A stretch of DNA of 64,000 nucleotides from Klebsormidium nitens (Eukaryota > Streptophyta > Klebsormidiophyceae > Klebsormidiales > Klebsormidiaceae), in the NCBI GenBank assembly GCA_000708835.1, contig DF236991.1, positions 233,585 through 297,584 on the forward strand. The letters are read 5' to 3'. Of the stretch, positions 10,446 through 21,280 are shown one piece after another. The notes below the pieces were generated by a model that saw only the letters and a program-made list of their open reading frames with translations, was not told the origin of the DNA and made no database searches. Each line of letters opens with the position of its first letter. Within the stretch, counting starts at the first letter, position 1. A program made the translations under genes and the position numbers.

Positions 10446-13400
10446 TCAGTCGGTCTCTGTGGAGGCCGCTCGTGGGCTCAACGCCGCCTCCTTACGGCAC
10501 TCCTTTTTGTGCTCCGGCCAATCCAGCTTTTGGCACTGCACGGAAGCAACTGACTTCGTGAATGAAGGGCAGCGTTGGAGTTGGCCGTTTTACGTGTTCT
10601 CGCAGCCAACAATCAGTCGGTCCTGCCCTGTGCCATTTTCCAGGAAGTATGGCCAGGACGAGCTCAACGGTTCAAAAGAATTCCAATCGGCTCGCTCAAG
10701 ATTGTAAACTCGGGCTGCGATCTGCCGGCTGAACCTGCAGAACCAAGTGGTGACCCGGGCAGAACTGCACGGAACCTTTAAGAAATACTGGACTTCGGCG
10801 AATCAGAAGGAGCACGCGATCGAGCACCACGACAGAACAGCAGACCAACGCTGTTCCTTCCGCGCGTCAAGTTAGGTCAGGACGCTCACAAACCAACTAG
10901 GAAGACTGTAGCAAACAATGAAGGCGAGGGCGCTTTCGACTTGGTTACTCGGATCCTCAAGTAAGGGTGCGCTCGATCAATTTACAGAACTGCGCGCGAT
11001 GCATGTACCATCTTGGATCCCCCAACTCTTGTACAATAACAAGCCACACTAAGTCTGTTGCCGCTCTGCTGTTGACGTGATTAAGTCCGTTCAGATTACG
11101 CTCCCAGCCCTCTGACAAGTACCAAACAAGTCCTATCGTAAGAGGCTTTGTTCAACATACCCGACTCCGGCAAAGATGCACTGGGTGCTTTTACGCCGTA
11201 AGCAGTTTCCACTCTCCAATCTAAATGTCACAAAGAATAGCTGTGAACATCGGAACGGTTGTGAACAAAGCTCACCTCCGGCCCGCAGTAATGCACCCGG
11301 GCGCACTGCCCGCACTTCTTATATCTTTCAACGTCCGGGTCCAGGTTCCGCCACTCCACGTTGCACCGCGCGCACGTCTGCGGCGCCTTCTGCTTCTTCT
11401 TCAGCTTCTTCGCGAGCTCGTGGCTCCGCCGCCGCGCGATGCCGCGCTCGTTGTTGGTGTCCGTAAGGTACTTGTGGGTGATGACGGTCGGGTGGTTGCT
11501 GGTCTCGCGGAAGTTCGCAGTCAGCCCTTCGTGCAAAAAGATCTCGCTGCAGAAAAACGGCGCATATCTTAAATTCAAGAGTTGCGCCCATTAGATACTG
11601 CGGTTTGAAGCGCTCTCAAACGTTTTAAAGAATGTGTGGGTGATCATTGCCGGGTGCTTGTTGGTGCTGAGGAACGATGCGGTCGGCCCTTCGTGCAGGA
11701 AGATCTGGCTGCCAGAAAGAGAGAGCAAGATTCTCAATACACAAAGAGACCTCTGCGAATATCCCGAGAAATACAGACAAAAGTTGGACTCGCCGTCAAA
11801 TACTTGTGGGTGATGACCGCCGGGTGGTTGCTTGTCTCGCGGAAATCCGCGGTCAGCCCTTCGTGCAGGAAGATCTTGCTGCAGTAAAACGGCGCATATT
11901 TTAAATTCAAGAGTTGTGCAATTTAGATAACCCGGTTTGAAGCCCTCTCAAACGCTTTGGGGAACGCGTGGGTGATGACGGCCGGGTGATTGCTGGTCTC
12001 GCGGAAGTTCGCGGTCAGCCCTTCGTGCAAAAACATTCGCTGCAGAGAATAAGTGAAATCAGACTCTCAACAACCGACGTCCGTAGACCCTCCACTGAAT
12101 CGCTTTCGACGCGTTCAAAGGCGATGAAAAAGATTTGGGTGATGACGGCCGGGTGGTTGCTGGTCTGGCGGAAGGATGCGGTCATCAGTTCGTGCAAGAA
12201 GATCTCGCTGCAGAAAGAGTGGCGCGAAATACACATTCAATCTTTGCATGTGTAAACGAAATAGCAACTACAGATAAGAGTATGTCTCAACGCCCTCGAA
12301 GGCATTCAGGTACTTGTGGGTGATGACGGCCGGGTAGTAGCTAGTCTCGCAAAATTTCGGGGTCAGCCGTTTGTGCAGAGGATCTCTCTGCACCAAACGC
12401 CGCGGATTGGAGGTTCAACAGTTTAAATTGCCATTAAGCGCTCTCAAACGTTTTCAAAGAATGTGTGGGTGATGACGGCCGGGTGGTTGGTGGTCTCGCG
12501 GAAGGATGCGGTCAGCCTTTTGTGCAAGAAGATCCCACCGCAGAAGAATTGGCGATTTCAAGAACGTTTGGATGATGACAGCCAGGTTAATTTTGGTCTT
12601 GCAGAACAACGCAGGGAGCTCGCCGTGCAGGAAGATCTATGTGCTTTAAATTGGCCCAAGTCAGGATCGAAGCATTTGCACAGATTTGCCAGTGACCTTG
12701 TTCACCGCCTTCATACATTTTAAAGTAATCACCATCCGGTGGCGGTTGGTCTCTTGGAAGGAGAACGGAGTCAACCTTTGTTCTGAAGAAGAAAGCTTTC
12801 GTGTAAGACAGGAGGGAAGAGGGGGGGAAGTCTGCAAAGTCCTCCCTTAAAGACCCACTTGAAAGGAGGTTTCAGAGGTTTCAGAGGTGGTTTCAGAGGT
12901 GGGAAATAAGATGTCCCAGACTCATGTGGCGTACTTGATGATAATCCCCGACTGGGTGTTGAATCTGCAATACGACGCGGTCAGCTTGAAAGTTTCAAAT
13001 CGGGGCACACGTAGATGAATCCTTGAATACTCGCATCAGGAGGGGTGACGATTTCTGATGCGACGATTCCTCGGTGCTCAAACAAACAAGCCAGAGGGTC
13101 TTAAGAAGACCCTGGATCCACTGATTCACCAGAATCTTTGAAACCCAAAAGTTAACTGAACTGGAAAGCTTCCACTCACGTGTGTTTGTAGGGGATGGTT
13201 GTGTCCCTGAGCGACGGGTCCAGCGTGCGGTCGACGAGTAAACGAATCTCTTCCAGCAGTAAGATCCTTTGCTGGAAAAGCACTAGGTCGACCATGCCTA
13301 TGACAATGCCCTCTCTGCTCCACCGCTGCTTCTCGTCAGACAACTCCTTGTGCAGGTCGCTTATGCGTCGCCGCAAAAACCTGCGCGCGGATTGGGGACA

Positions 13401-15421
13401 TAAGCTGCGGTTAGGCCTCAGAACGGATAACCGGCACCTGCATCGATTGAACCCTTGACGAGGCACTCCGCTGCCTCTTGTCAGAAGCTCCTATGCAGGT
13501 CGCTCATGCGCTGCCGCAAGGAGCTGCAAACAGTTTCAAGAGATAAGCTGCGGTTAACCCTGAAAATGCTGAATCAGGACCGCGTCGACCGAACTACAGA
13601 CTAGGCCCTCCACGGCTTCTCGTCAGCCAGCTCCTTATGCAGGTCGCTTACGAGCCGCCGCAAGGATCTGCCCATGAGTTAGGGACATAAGCTGTGATTA
13701 ATTCTCAAAATGCTAAAACGGCACCGCCTCCACCGTACCACGACAAGGCCCTCTCTGCTCCACCGCTGCTTCTTATCCGACAGCTCCTTGTGCAAGTTGC
13801 TTATGCTCAGTTTCAAAAGTTGGGCAGGGTCAGAGAAGCAAACGCTTGGTTAGCAGTTAGCCCAGACAGCTCCTCGAGCCAAATGTCTATGTGGTGCTGC
13901 TTAACCTGGGGAGGGTTAGGAAAGCTGATTGCAAGCAGCCCTCGGATGGTTTAGGAAGCGAAGAGTACAAAAGTTGTGGTTACATTGAATGAGGTTGGCC
14001 ATTCCACGTCACTTATCGGCAGACCGCATGGTGCGCAAGTTGTGTAGTTGCTTCTGTACCAACCTGAAGAAGGTTAAAGCTTTGATGGACAGAATCACAA
14101 ATCTCAAAGGTAAACGAATGCTGTGAAGGCCTGCGTGTCTGACTTAAAACGCGTCATAAGGCTTGTTGTTCGATCGCCTACGCGCCCCGGGAAGGATATC
14201 AAACACAGATGTGACTGTGGCTTCTGCTTCAGAAAGACTGACAAGATGAATACTTCGGTCAAGAAAGTCAGAGTTCACCAAGCCTTTCACTTGTTAAGCT
14301 CATTGCGCGGGTCGCTGACTTCCTTTCAGATTCTGACCAGCATCGAAAGGATCCTGTCATGCAATCTCAGAACGGGAAATCACCAGGTACTGGCAGCGGC
14401 GCCTCTTATTCTTCCAACTAATGTTCACCAGAGTTGCAACGCCACCATTATGTACAGTACAACTCTGTTCCTGATAATCATAGGATCGCTGACATCACTC
14501 ACTCTAAGAATGCGGGTTTGTCCTGCACCGACAGCAGTCGCCTCCCACCCTCTTATTGGTGTTTCACAACAATGACATCATCACCCTGTGCACTGGCACA
14601 ATTCTGTTTGAAAATTGTAAAATTGCTGACATCACTCACTCTAAAAATGCGGGGTTGTCCTTCACCGGCAGCGTCGCCTCCCACCCCTCGGACAAATTCT
14701 TGAGCAGTTGTACGCAGTGCTTGGTGCCGATAGACAGCCCCGGTAGATAGCTCAGCAGAAACGCCAGCAACTGAAGGGGCTCGTTCACTCCCTCCCTGCT
14801 GGGGAACTCTGTCGGCCAGGGGACCCTTTCCAGGAGCGCGCTCAGTCGCTCAGTGTCGCTCCAGGCCGCTTTCCCGAGTGCGAAGAATTCATTTTTGACC
14901 TTGAGGGGAGTGTCGTAGAACCCGTTGGTCGGAGTGATTGAGACCATCTCGGCAGCTCGAAGGCAGCCCTCAATGAGTTCGGCTTCCTCTTGTCTGAGCA
15001 AAGAGAAGCCGGCAGGCCCCACAACAACAACTTGCAAGACTGCTTCTAGAAATCCCGCCAAAACACCCGCCTTCAGCGCTTCCTGCTTATTCGGCATTAC
15101 CTGCTTGCAAACGTCCTCGAACAGGTCCGCTAGAATCGTGACCAACCCTCGGTTCTTTGGGTGCATTTGCAGCGCTTTTGCGGCGGTGGGGACAAGCCGC
15201 CTCAGGGGAAACTCCGGCAGCTCAATCCAGCACCAGTGAAACCTCTTCATGGACTCCTTCAACTCTTTGGTAGCTTTCAACTTCAGGGCTTCCTCCCAGT
15301 AGCGAGGGATCAGCGACGCAACGGCCATGAAGTTTTCTGTGAGGACATCTGCATTGTCCTCATTGTCCTGGATGATATCGAAGTGCCGCCGGAGGCTTTG
15401 CACGACCTGAGCGGCAGCCAT
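10446..15421 (-). CDS. MYND-type zinc-finger protein, four exons, 447 residues
   Basis: Exons are 15421-14640, 13380-13180, 11546-11276 and 10535-10446; all junctions have GT-AG ends and agree in phase. The C-terminal MYND finger is complete only after splicing: CARC (386-389), CGQC (406-409), YC (Cys415), then CQKLDWPEHKKEC from the last exon (Cys419, His427, Cys431). MYND fingers normally bind proline-rich partner peptides. The first 330 residues look all-helical but I recognise no named domain; there is no SET motif. The start was chosen for its strong context (ATGGCTGCC) and because it gives the correct phase. The frame stays open upstream to a TGA, without another Met. A Lys-rich helix (about 370-382) precedes the finger. 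Introns 1 and 2 are largely arrays of exon-edge copies; intron 3 shows none. Confidence 0.83.
11630..12800 (-). repeat. Array of about eight copies of the exon 3 acceptor junction (MYND gene intron 2)
   Basis: The true exon starts at 11546 (TGCAG/CGAGATCTT..., peptide EIFLHEGLTANFRETSNHP). Copies start near 11708, 11878, 12039, 12207, 12387, 12537, 12640 and 12795. Most intervals are 150-180 bases. On the plus strand each shows the mark GGGTGATGACGGCCGGGTGG or a variant. Several keep CTGCAG; distant ones lose it. A further trace may lie near 12930-13000. Confidence 0.9.
13381..14055 (-). repeat. Copies of the exon 2 acceptor junction (MYND gene intron 1)
   Basis: The exon 2 start (FLRRRISDLHKELSDEKQRW, from 13380) is repeated with starts near 13530, 13672 and 13820, and a faint trace near 14040. 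The plus-strand mark is CTCCTTGTGCAGGTCGCTTATGC or variants of it in shorter form. Spacing is about 140-150 bases. Confidence 0.82.
14300..14639 (-). repeat. Copies of the exon 1 donor junction (MYND gene intron 1)
   Basis: The true exon 1 end at 14640 (..DNPAFL / GTGAGTGATGTC) is copied with its GTGAGTGATGTC donor at about 14503, including some 65 bases of exon. A weaker trace lies near 14315-14345. The same intron thus grew from both ends. Confidence 0.8.
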
Positions 15422-15686
15422 CAGCCCCTGCAACCGCGTTGCGCCCCAGCAAACAACGGCAATGAGTGGATCCCAATCAGCTCAGCCACAAAGCTGGCAA
15501 CACAACTCCACTTTCTGCACGGGCAGAATCTACTTGCCCTTGGGCCTTGCCCAGTCTACCTTGCCACCTTGCTTGCGTGTACTTAGGGCAGTTACTGAGT
15601 TAGGCTTAGCTACAGTACACCTAGGTTTCCTTGCATGCCTTGAAGGCCGCCTTCAAAATTTTGCCGCCCTGAATGTGCTTCTCCAG

Positions 15687-15896
15687 CTAGAAGAACGGCG
15701 TCACAGCGGCCGCACCCGTCACTGCCAACAGGCCCAAAACACCTCTGCCAAATCAAAGAGCGTTGACACCTTGTCTGAGAACCGGCTATATTGAGGTACC
15801 GGTATTGGTCACGACTCACGAGGCCGGCCGCGGTACGAAGGTTCGGCGGCCGCGAGAAGCGACACCTGCGCTCGGCTTGGCGTCTGCTGACGCCAT
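15687..15896 (-). CDS. Possible 44-residue single-pass membrane protein, two exons
   Basis: Exon 1 15896-15820 starts ATGGCG in good context (MASADAKPSAGVASRGRR) and ends at GTGAGTCG. Exon 2 15744-15687 begins after TTTGGCAG and continues in phase to GVLGLLAVTGAAAVTPFF and a TAG. The basic N-terminal half and a hydrophobic C-terminus fit a small organelle or inner-membrane protein, but I cannot name a family. Beyond the TAG the same frame stays open for 21 more codons with a Lys-rich composition. It lies about 270 bases upstream of the MYND gene on the same strand and might instead be part of a longer 5' region of that gene, although the phases do not join. Confidence 0.35.
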
Positions 15897-17779
15897 GATG
15901 ACGAGCACCAAACTTTCTATGTGATTCCGTCAACGCCGTCGATGGGCGGATCGGCGGTTCACATCCATCCATAGTTTTTTCTGACAGATCCTCCCTCGTG
16001 CCCGAAGATCTGGTTGTAAACAATCATTCGATTGTCACAGCCTGAGGCTCCGAGCTGCCCGCCGGCCGGAGCGGACTTACGTGCGCAAGATGCAAAATGT
16101 ACCCTCAATAAGCAGATTGCCGAAACACTTTCAAGCCGTCAATTTTCGTCGTTTCCTCAGCATCGACTGTCACAAGGGATTCTACTTGTGACTAAGATTG
16201 GGTACACTGAAAAGAAACCATATGTCAGAGATCCTACCTATGGGAATTGGAAGGTCATAGGCCGTAGCCCAGGTCTGCACTCAGGAAAAGGCAATATCGT
16301 AACCATTTGCCGGTGTATAGCGGTGGTGTCAAACCGACTATCTTTCATATTATCCTACATTCCTTGACACTGTATGTTGGAGTACAGGTTTTTACTGGTG
16401 CAGCTACACGAGTATTTTCTTAGGGCTGCTTGCGGTTTCTAAGCAAGGTCGGTACATGATGTTCGCCCAATGCTGACATTGCAGAGGCATCAATTGGCTG
16501 GCATCAATGCGCCCCGTGCTGAGCTCAATCACACTGATGTCAACAGTTGTTGTCAGAGCAGGCTCGGGATTCTAGAAACTCAGCTGACCGTGACACTGAC
16601 AGTGACAGGAGGAAATCTGAAATGGCCTCCTGCCAGAAGCTCGTCGCTGAAAGTCAAACCTGACCTCAAGTTTCTCCAGAGCGCAAGGCAGCAGAAGAAG
16701 CAGAGCAAAGGCAGCAGAAAACATCCTTGCACCAGATGTTTCCCGCTTGCGTCGGGCGGGGAGGAGGAGCTTCGTCCCAGTCCGTTCTAGACTCCGGCGT
16801 CTGGGACACACAGGTAAGATTCGCAGGTTTTGGGAAACCTTTCTCCTGCTAAGAAAGGACAGTTTCTATGTTGTGGGGAAGAGCGCATTGTCTGGATCTA
16901 TCTGTTCAGATATAAGATTGGGACCGCCAGTCTGCAGCTATCTTTGTGGTGACGCTTGGTCTGCTGAGGGCAAACAGATGATGTTTGACAGGGAAGAAAC
17001 TGGTAGCTGGTACAGATTCTCTGTGGTTCGGTGCGGGATGGTATTTTGTGTGTCATCTAGCTGTTACTTCAGTTCTTTACACATTGAACAAGAGCTGCTG
17101 GTTCTATGGTTCAAATCCTCATCCTTGTCATGCCTTTCATAGACATGGGTGCTGGTCCCAGCCATTGGTTTCTGCACGTTCTCAGCTTCTGTAGGGACTT
17201 CCCTTGAAGGGTGGTCAAACTTCTATTCTCTCTCAGATCCTGTGGTTCGTGCTCTTCTACCTGCTTCTCGTACTGGATGCTAAAGTTCAAAGGATCTGAT
17301 TTTTTTGGTGCAAGTCGGTGGTGGTTCTGTTCTGTCAAAGGATCTCCTGTGCACATCTACGTCTGGTCTGTGTCTTCGCCTGATTGGCAGCTCGGCTTTG
17401 TTTGTGTAGTACAGTCCATACTGTATATACTTTTGAGTACACACTGTGTGGTTGAAATAGGAACGTCCTAATGGGCCTTGCTGAGGTCGCCATCAGGAGC
17501 TGTAAGGCACTTTGTCTCTTGTTGCCCATTTCAGATACGAGGCGTCACAAACTTACCACCAACAACAATTTAGAAACAACAGGTTTCTTCAGCCATTTTA
17601 TGACAACAAAGATGATGAGAGGATGACCTGAGCCTAATCTCAAAATAACAATTACAACATCAAAGATGCACGGAACCATGATCTGATCGTAGTCAAAGAA
17701 TGCGACACAAGAAGTCAAAACCATAGCTGATGGATGTGTGCGTCTCTCCAGGCTGGGACGAAGCGTCGGACGGGAAAGG
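15897..17779. other. Intergenic stretch before the acetyltransferase gene
   Basis: No coding exon is supported. The base composition becomes T-rich at 16800-17480. A possible 3' splice site (CGTCTCTCCAG at 17741-17751) just before the acetyltransferase start would allow a 5' untranslated exon somewhere in this stretch. Confidence 0.4.
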
Positions 17780-18460
17780 ATGACCGAAGGGTCCACCGGC
17801 CTCGTCATACGCCCAATCAAAGCGGGGGAGGAGAAGGATGTAAAGAACCTAGTCAAAACAAACCTGTGGAGCACATTAGGCTGGCAGCTCGCCGCACGAG
17901 TCCTGTGGTACAACCCCTCCTATGTGGCTAGTCTTTTAGTCGTTCTTGCTGTGCTGCAAGTGTGCGCAGGCTGGATGTTGACCCTAGCGGGAGTGATCAT
18001 CCTGCCTGCGCTGTCGTTTTGGGCCCTAAATCGAGTCGTGAGCAGAGATTTGAGCAAGACGGTCGTGCACAAGCTCAAGGACATTCCGAACAACTACGTC
18101 AGGCCAGGGCGGAACAACCTGTGGGTCGCGGTGTTCATGGGTAGGATCATAGGGTGTGTTGCTGTGGAAGAAGTCACTCGCGCCAGGGACGTGGCGATTC
18201 TTCGCAGCATGTCGGTGGATTCGAGTTACCAGGGGCTTGGGGTTGGCAAGCGCTTGCTGGAGGTTGTGTTAGCCTTCTGCGAAGAGCATGGGTATGGAGA
18301 GATAAAGTTGGGGACTACGGAGTTTCAGAAGGCGGCGCAGGGTTTGTACGAACGGTTTGGTTTCAAGCAAACGGGGAGGGTGGCTGTGCCCTTGCCTTTG
18401 GGGAAGCGGTTACAGATCTGGAACTATCGCCTTATTTTACCGAGAACCGCGCGGATTTGA
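17780..18460 (+). CDS. GNAT-family N-acetyltransferase with membrane segments, 226 residues
   Basis: This is an intronless frame. The start ATG at 17780 follows an in-frame stretch without another Met. After a short N-terminal part (GLVIRPI..GEEKDV, typical of GNAT strand 1), two hydrophobic segments (about 48-66 and 67-85) resemble the layout of NAT8-like, membrane-bound acetyltransferases. The C-terminal half carries the GNAT core: RSMSVDSSYQGLGVGKRLLE (about 142-161) with the acetyl-CoA pyrophosphate loop QGLGVG, then LYERFGF (189-195). The expected reaction is transfer of acetyl from acetyl-CoA to an amine or a protein N-terminus; the substrate cannot be told. It probably sits in an internal membrane. 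It is the only clear gene in the window with neither introns nor repeat arrays. Confidence 0.85.
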   Translation: MTEGSTGLVIRPIKAGEEKDVKNLVKTNLWSTLGWQLAARVLWYNPSYVASLLVVLAVLQVCAGWMLTLAGVIILPALSFWALNRVVSRDLSKTVVHKLKDIPNNYVRPGRNNLWVAVFMGRIIGCVAVEEVTRARDVAILRSMSVDSSYQGLGVGKRLLEVVLAFCEEHGYGEIKLGTTEFQKAAQGLYERFGFKQTGRVAVPLPLGKRLQIWNYRLILPRTARI

Positions 18461-21280
18461 TTTGAACCAGCGTCTCTACAGTTGGTTGAAAACTAAGCAA
18501 ACAGGTTGTAGAGACCGGGCGTTGCCCGGCCGCAAAATCGCTAACTTCTAGGTTCAATGAGAACGACTCGAAAGATGGGCTTCAAAGGAGGGCTCTAATG
18601 ACGATCAGACGGATCTGCATCAGCAGTCAAAGTCGCATAGCATCAGCAGGGAATAGCACAGAGCAGGCAGAAAATAACAAGCGCTGTGGTGCAAAGGCAT
18701 CATGTCGTAAAGCTAGCTGTACAAAGTGGTACTTTTACGAGCTGTGAGTCATCAATCATTGCGGATATTATTAGGCCCGACTTCCACTTGCGATCATGTT
18801 TAAGACAGGCTTGAGGCCGCCTCCAACTTTTTTTTGCAGTTTTGCCCGATTCTTTTAAAACGTTGACAACGAACATGCAATGTGTCCTCAGATTAGATTT
18901 CATGTGCGATTGTCGCACAGTACCTGGCCTGGACGTACTGCGGCAATGATCCGCTTCATGGAATCTTTGCTGATGGGCTGAGACTCAAAGGCCAGCACTC
19001 GGTGCGCCCACAGGCACGCTGGTCCTGCTCCCACTAGCGTTGTGCTATAGCATGATTCTTGCCAGGAAGAGTTTGACGTCCTTTAGTATGCCATCTTTGT
19101 CGGATTCATGCACCCGGCGCATGCCCTGCAGGCTTGTGCATGTCATGTAGCGTACGTGCATAATTGAAAGCCTTGTCGTGATGTCAGTTATAAAGTTGAG
19201 CTCTGTAGTGCCGATTTATAATCGAGTCTAGACTTTATATCATAATTGTATAAGCCGGCGGGCCAGCTAGGCCGTGTGCGGCCTTTATACGATGAAGTGC
19301 CAGAACACAAGCTACCTATGGTGGGTACCGGCCGAGTCGATTCCGACTCCGGCCGCCACAAAATCGATTTAGCGCGTATCGAATATCGTCAGTGTTACCG
19401 GCGGTTCGCGTCACGGCTACTCAGGTTTATGTTACTCGGGCGGTACAAATACTCAGAGAATTTTGCCGGGCCGTAAGTAAGTGTGAGGAGATTCTTAAAC
19501 AGTGTCAGGTTTTACACTTTGAGAGGAGCATCAAATTGGCACGCAAAGAAGAGCCATATGCAGGCTTATAAAAACCTCTGACAAGCAGAAAAAAATGTTG
19601 GGAGAGCGTCATGAAGGCTCCTTCGAAGCTCCAACATCTTGTTATGTTGAGGACAAATCGGAAGAAGCACCATCGTGGCTGCAAATTGGCCGCCATTGCT
19701 TGCTTCTAAAAAGCGCCATTCCCTACACTCCCGTTTCCATCTTCTGCACTCTCCTTTCAAGTTAGGTACCGCGGTACTCTAGGGTGGTTCGAGTCGGAAC
19801 TTCCGATCGAAACCATGATTTTCAAATTTCACGTACGGTCAGACTTGATCGGTACCGTACCGCCGGAAACTCCGGAAGTTTCTGACGATCGGAATGTCAG
19901 ACAGATTCTAATTCATGAACTCGGACCGGATTCTCAAGTACCGGTCTGCACGATCGTCAGTACCGCGTACAGTAATTGTCGCGACGCGACACACCGGTGA
20001 TTCAAATTTGTGACCGGACCGTCGCGCGATCGAGACCGCCGATACCCACCATAGGTTGCTTGTGGAAGTGGCCTGTACGTGTACGTCGGATCATTATGAT
20101 CGACATGAGGACCCAATCAAACTAGCTAGCTAGCCACTGAGCTAGCTTTTGGTGCAATGCAATCCCTACGTACAACGGTACGGTACATTGATTCATGGAT
20201 CACCCATGACGGCGCTGCACTGATGCGCTAGTATATAAAGCGGAATCTGATTAAGCGTCAAATTAGGGCCAGCCGCGCCGGCCGGCGGCCCACTGATGCA
20301 CAATGAACTGAAGGCGCAGCGCTCAGGCATGCAGCCTGGCAAGAGCTGGTTGCCACGATCGCGTCGTGCAGCAGTTCAGTGAGCTACTAAGATATAACTT
20401 ACTAATGGTTTGCATGATACACCAGGCTGCATATATAGGCTTTGATAGTATCACTTAGGCCCGGCCGGTCGGACTCATAGGTACACTGACATCGACCACC
20501 TAAGTTGGTATTGTGCGACAGACGGTTCAGGCATTCGGTCGGGCGCGGCGGTCATTCATGTACGTCCATGTCGCAACTGACGACGGTTCAATAACGAAGT
20601 TCGGATTGATTGCGCACGAGGCTACTGAACCCAGCCGTGAAGGCCATCGGATGGCTGCGCCGTCAAGTGTAGTGTTGAAAAGAAAAATCCCTTGCGGTCA
20701 TGGTTGCAACAATATGCCGGGACAAGCCTCTGCAATACAAACTAGTGGCGGCGCGACTACTATACTGTCCGAAAATCCAGGCATGATGTCCGCACCAACC
20801 GTCTGAGTCGATCACGCATCTTCATTCTTGGCCCCGGCCGAGAGATCGCACGTTTTCCTTGGCACCTAGTCAAGCGGAGTCGCAGTCGAGGGTTGCGAGA
20901 GACCAGGGATGAAAGCTTGCGACACTGGCGCCGATGCGTTGCGGGGCGCCAAAGTGGTACCTGACAAGCACCGAAGGTTCAGGGGATCTCAGCGGGAAGC
21001 ATCAGGCGCTCTCTTGAAGTACCTACTGGCGACATATCTACCGATTAATGTATGTTATGTGTCCGGAAGTCAATTCATTTGCCAATTTAAGTGGACTTTG
21101 TTGATGAAGCTTCTCCTAAAAGAAAGAAAGTATGGCGTAAGGCCTTTCTTTATCATTTCTCAACCAGATCGTTCTTCTCTTTGGTGCGTGCTCGTTTGCA
21201 CGAGCCTTCGGATTATTGCAACCAAGCAGGGCGTCTCAGGAAACTCGAATGATAAGCATAGGGCCGAGCTCTCCAGGACT
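18461..21280. other. Long intergenic stretch, no gene seen
   Basis: I find no supported gene in 2.8 kb. There are many short palindromes (GCTAGCTAGCTAGC near 20125, GGTACCG repeats 19770-19970, CCGGCCGGCGG near 20280) and long purine/pyrimidine-balanced runs without open frames of note. A last exon or the 3' untranslated region of the protease gene may reach into 20900-21280. Confidence 0.4.

Noticed and set aside
11546-12800. CRISPR-like regular spacing of repeats
   Set aside because: Units are long, degenerate, intronic and derived from the neighbouring exon; there are no unique equal-length spacers and no cas genes.
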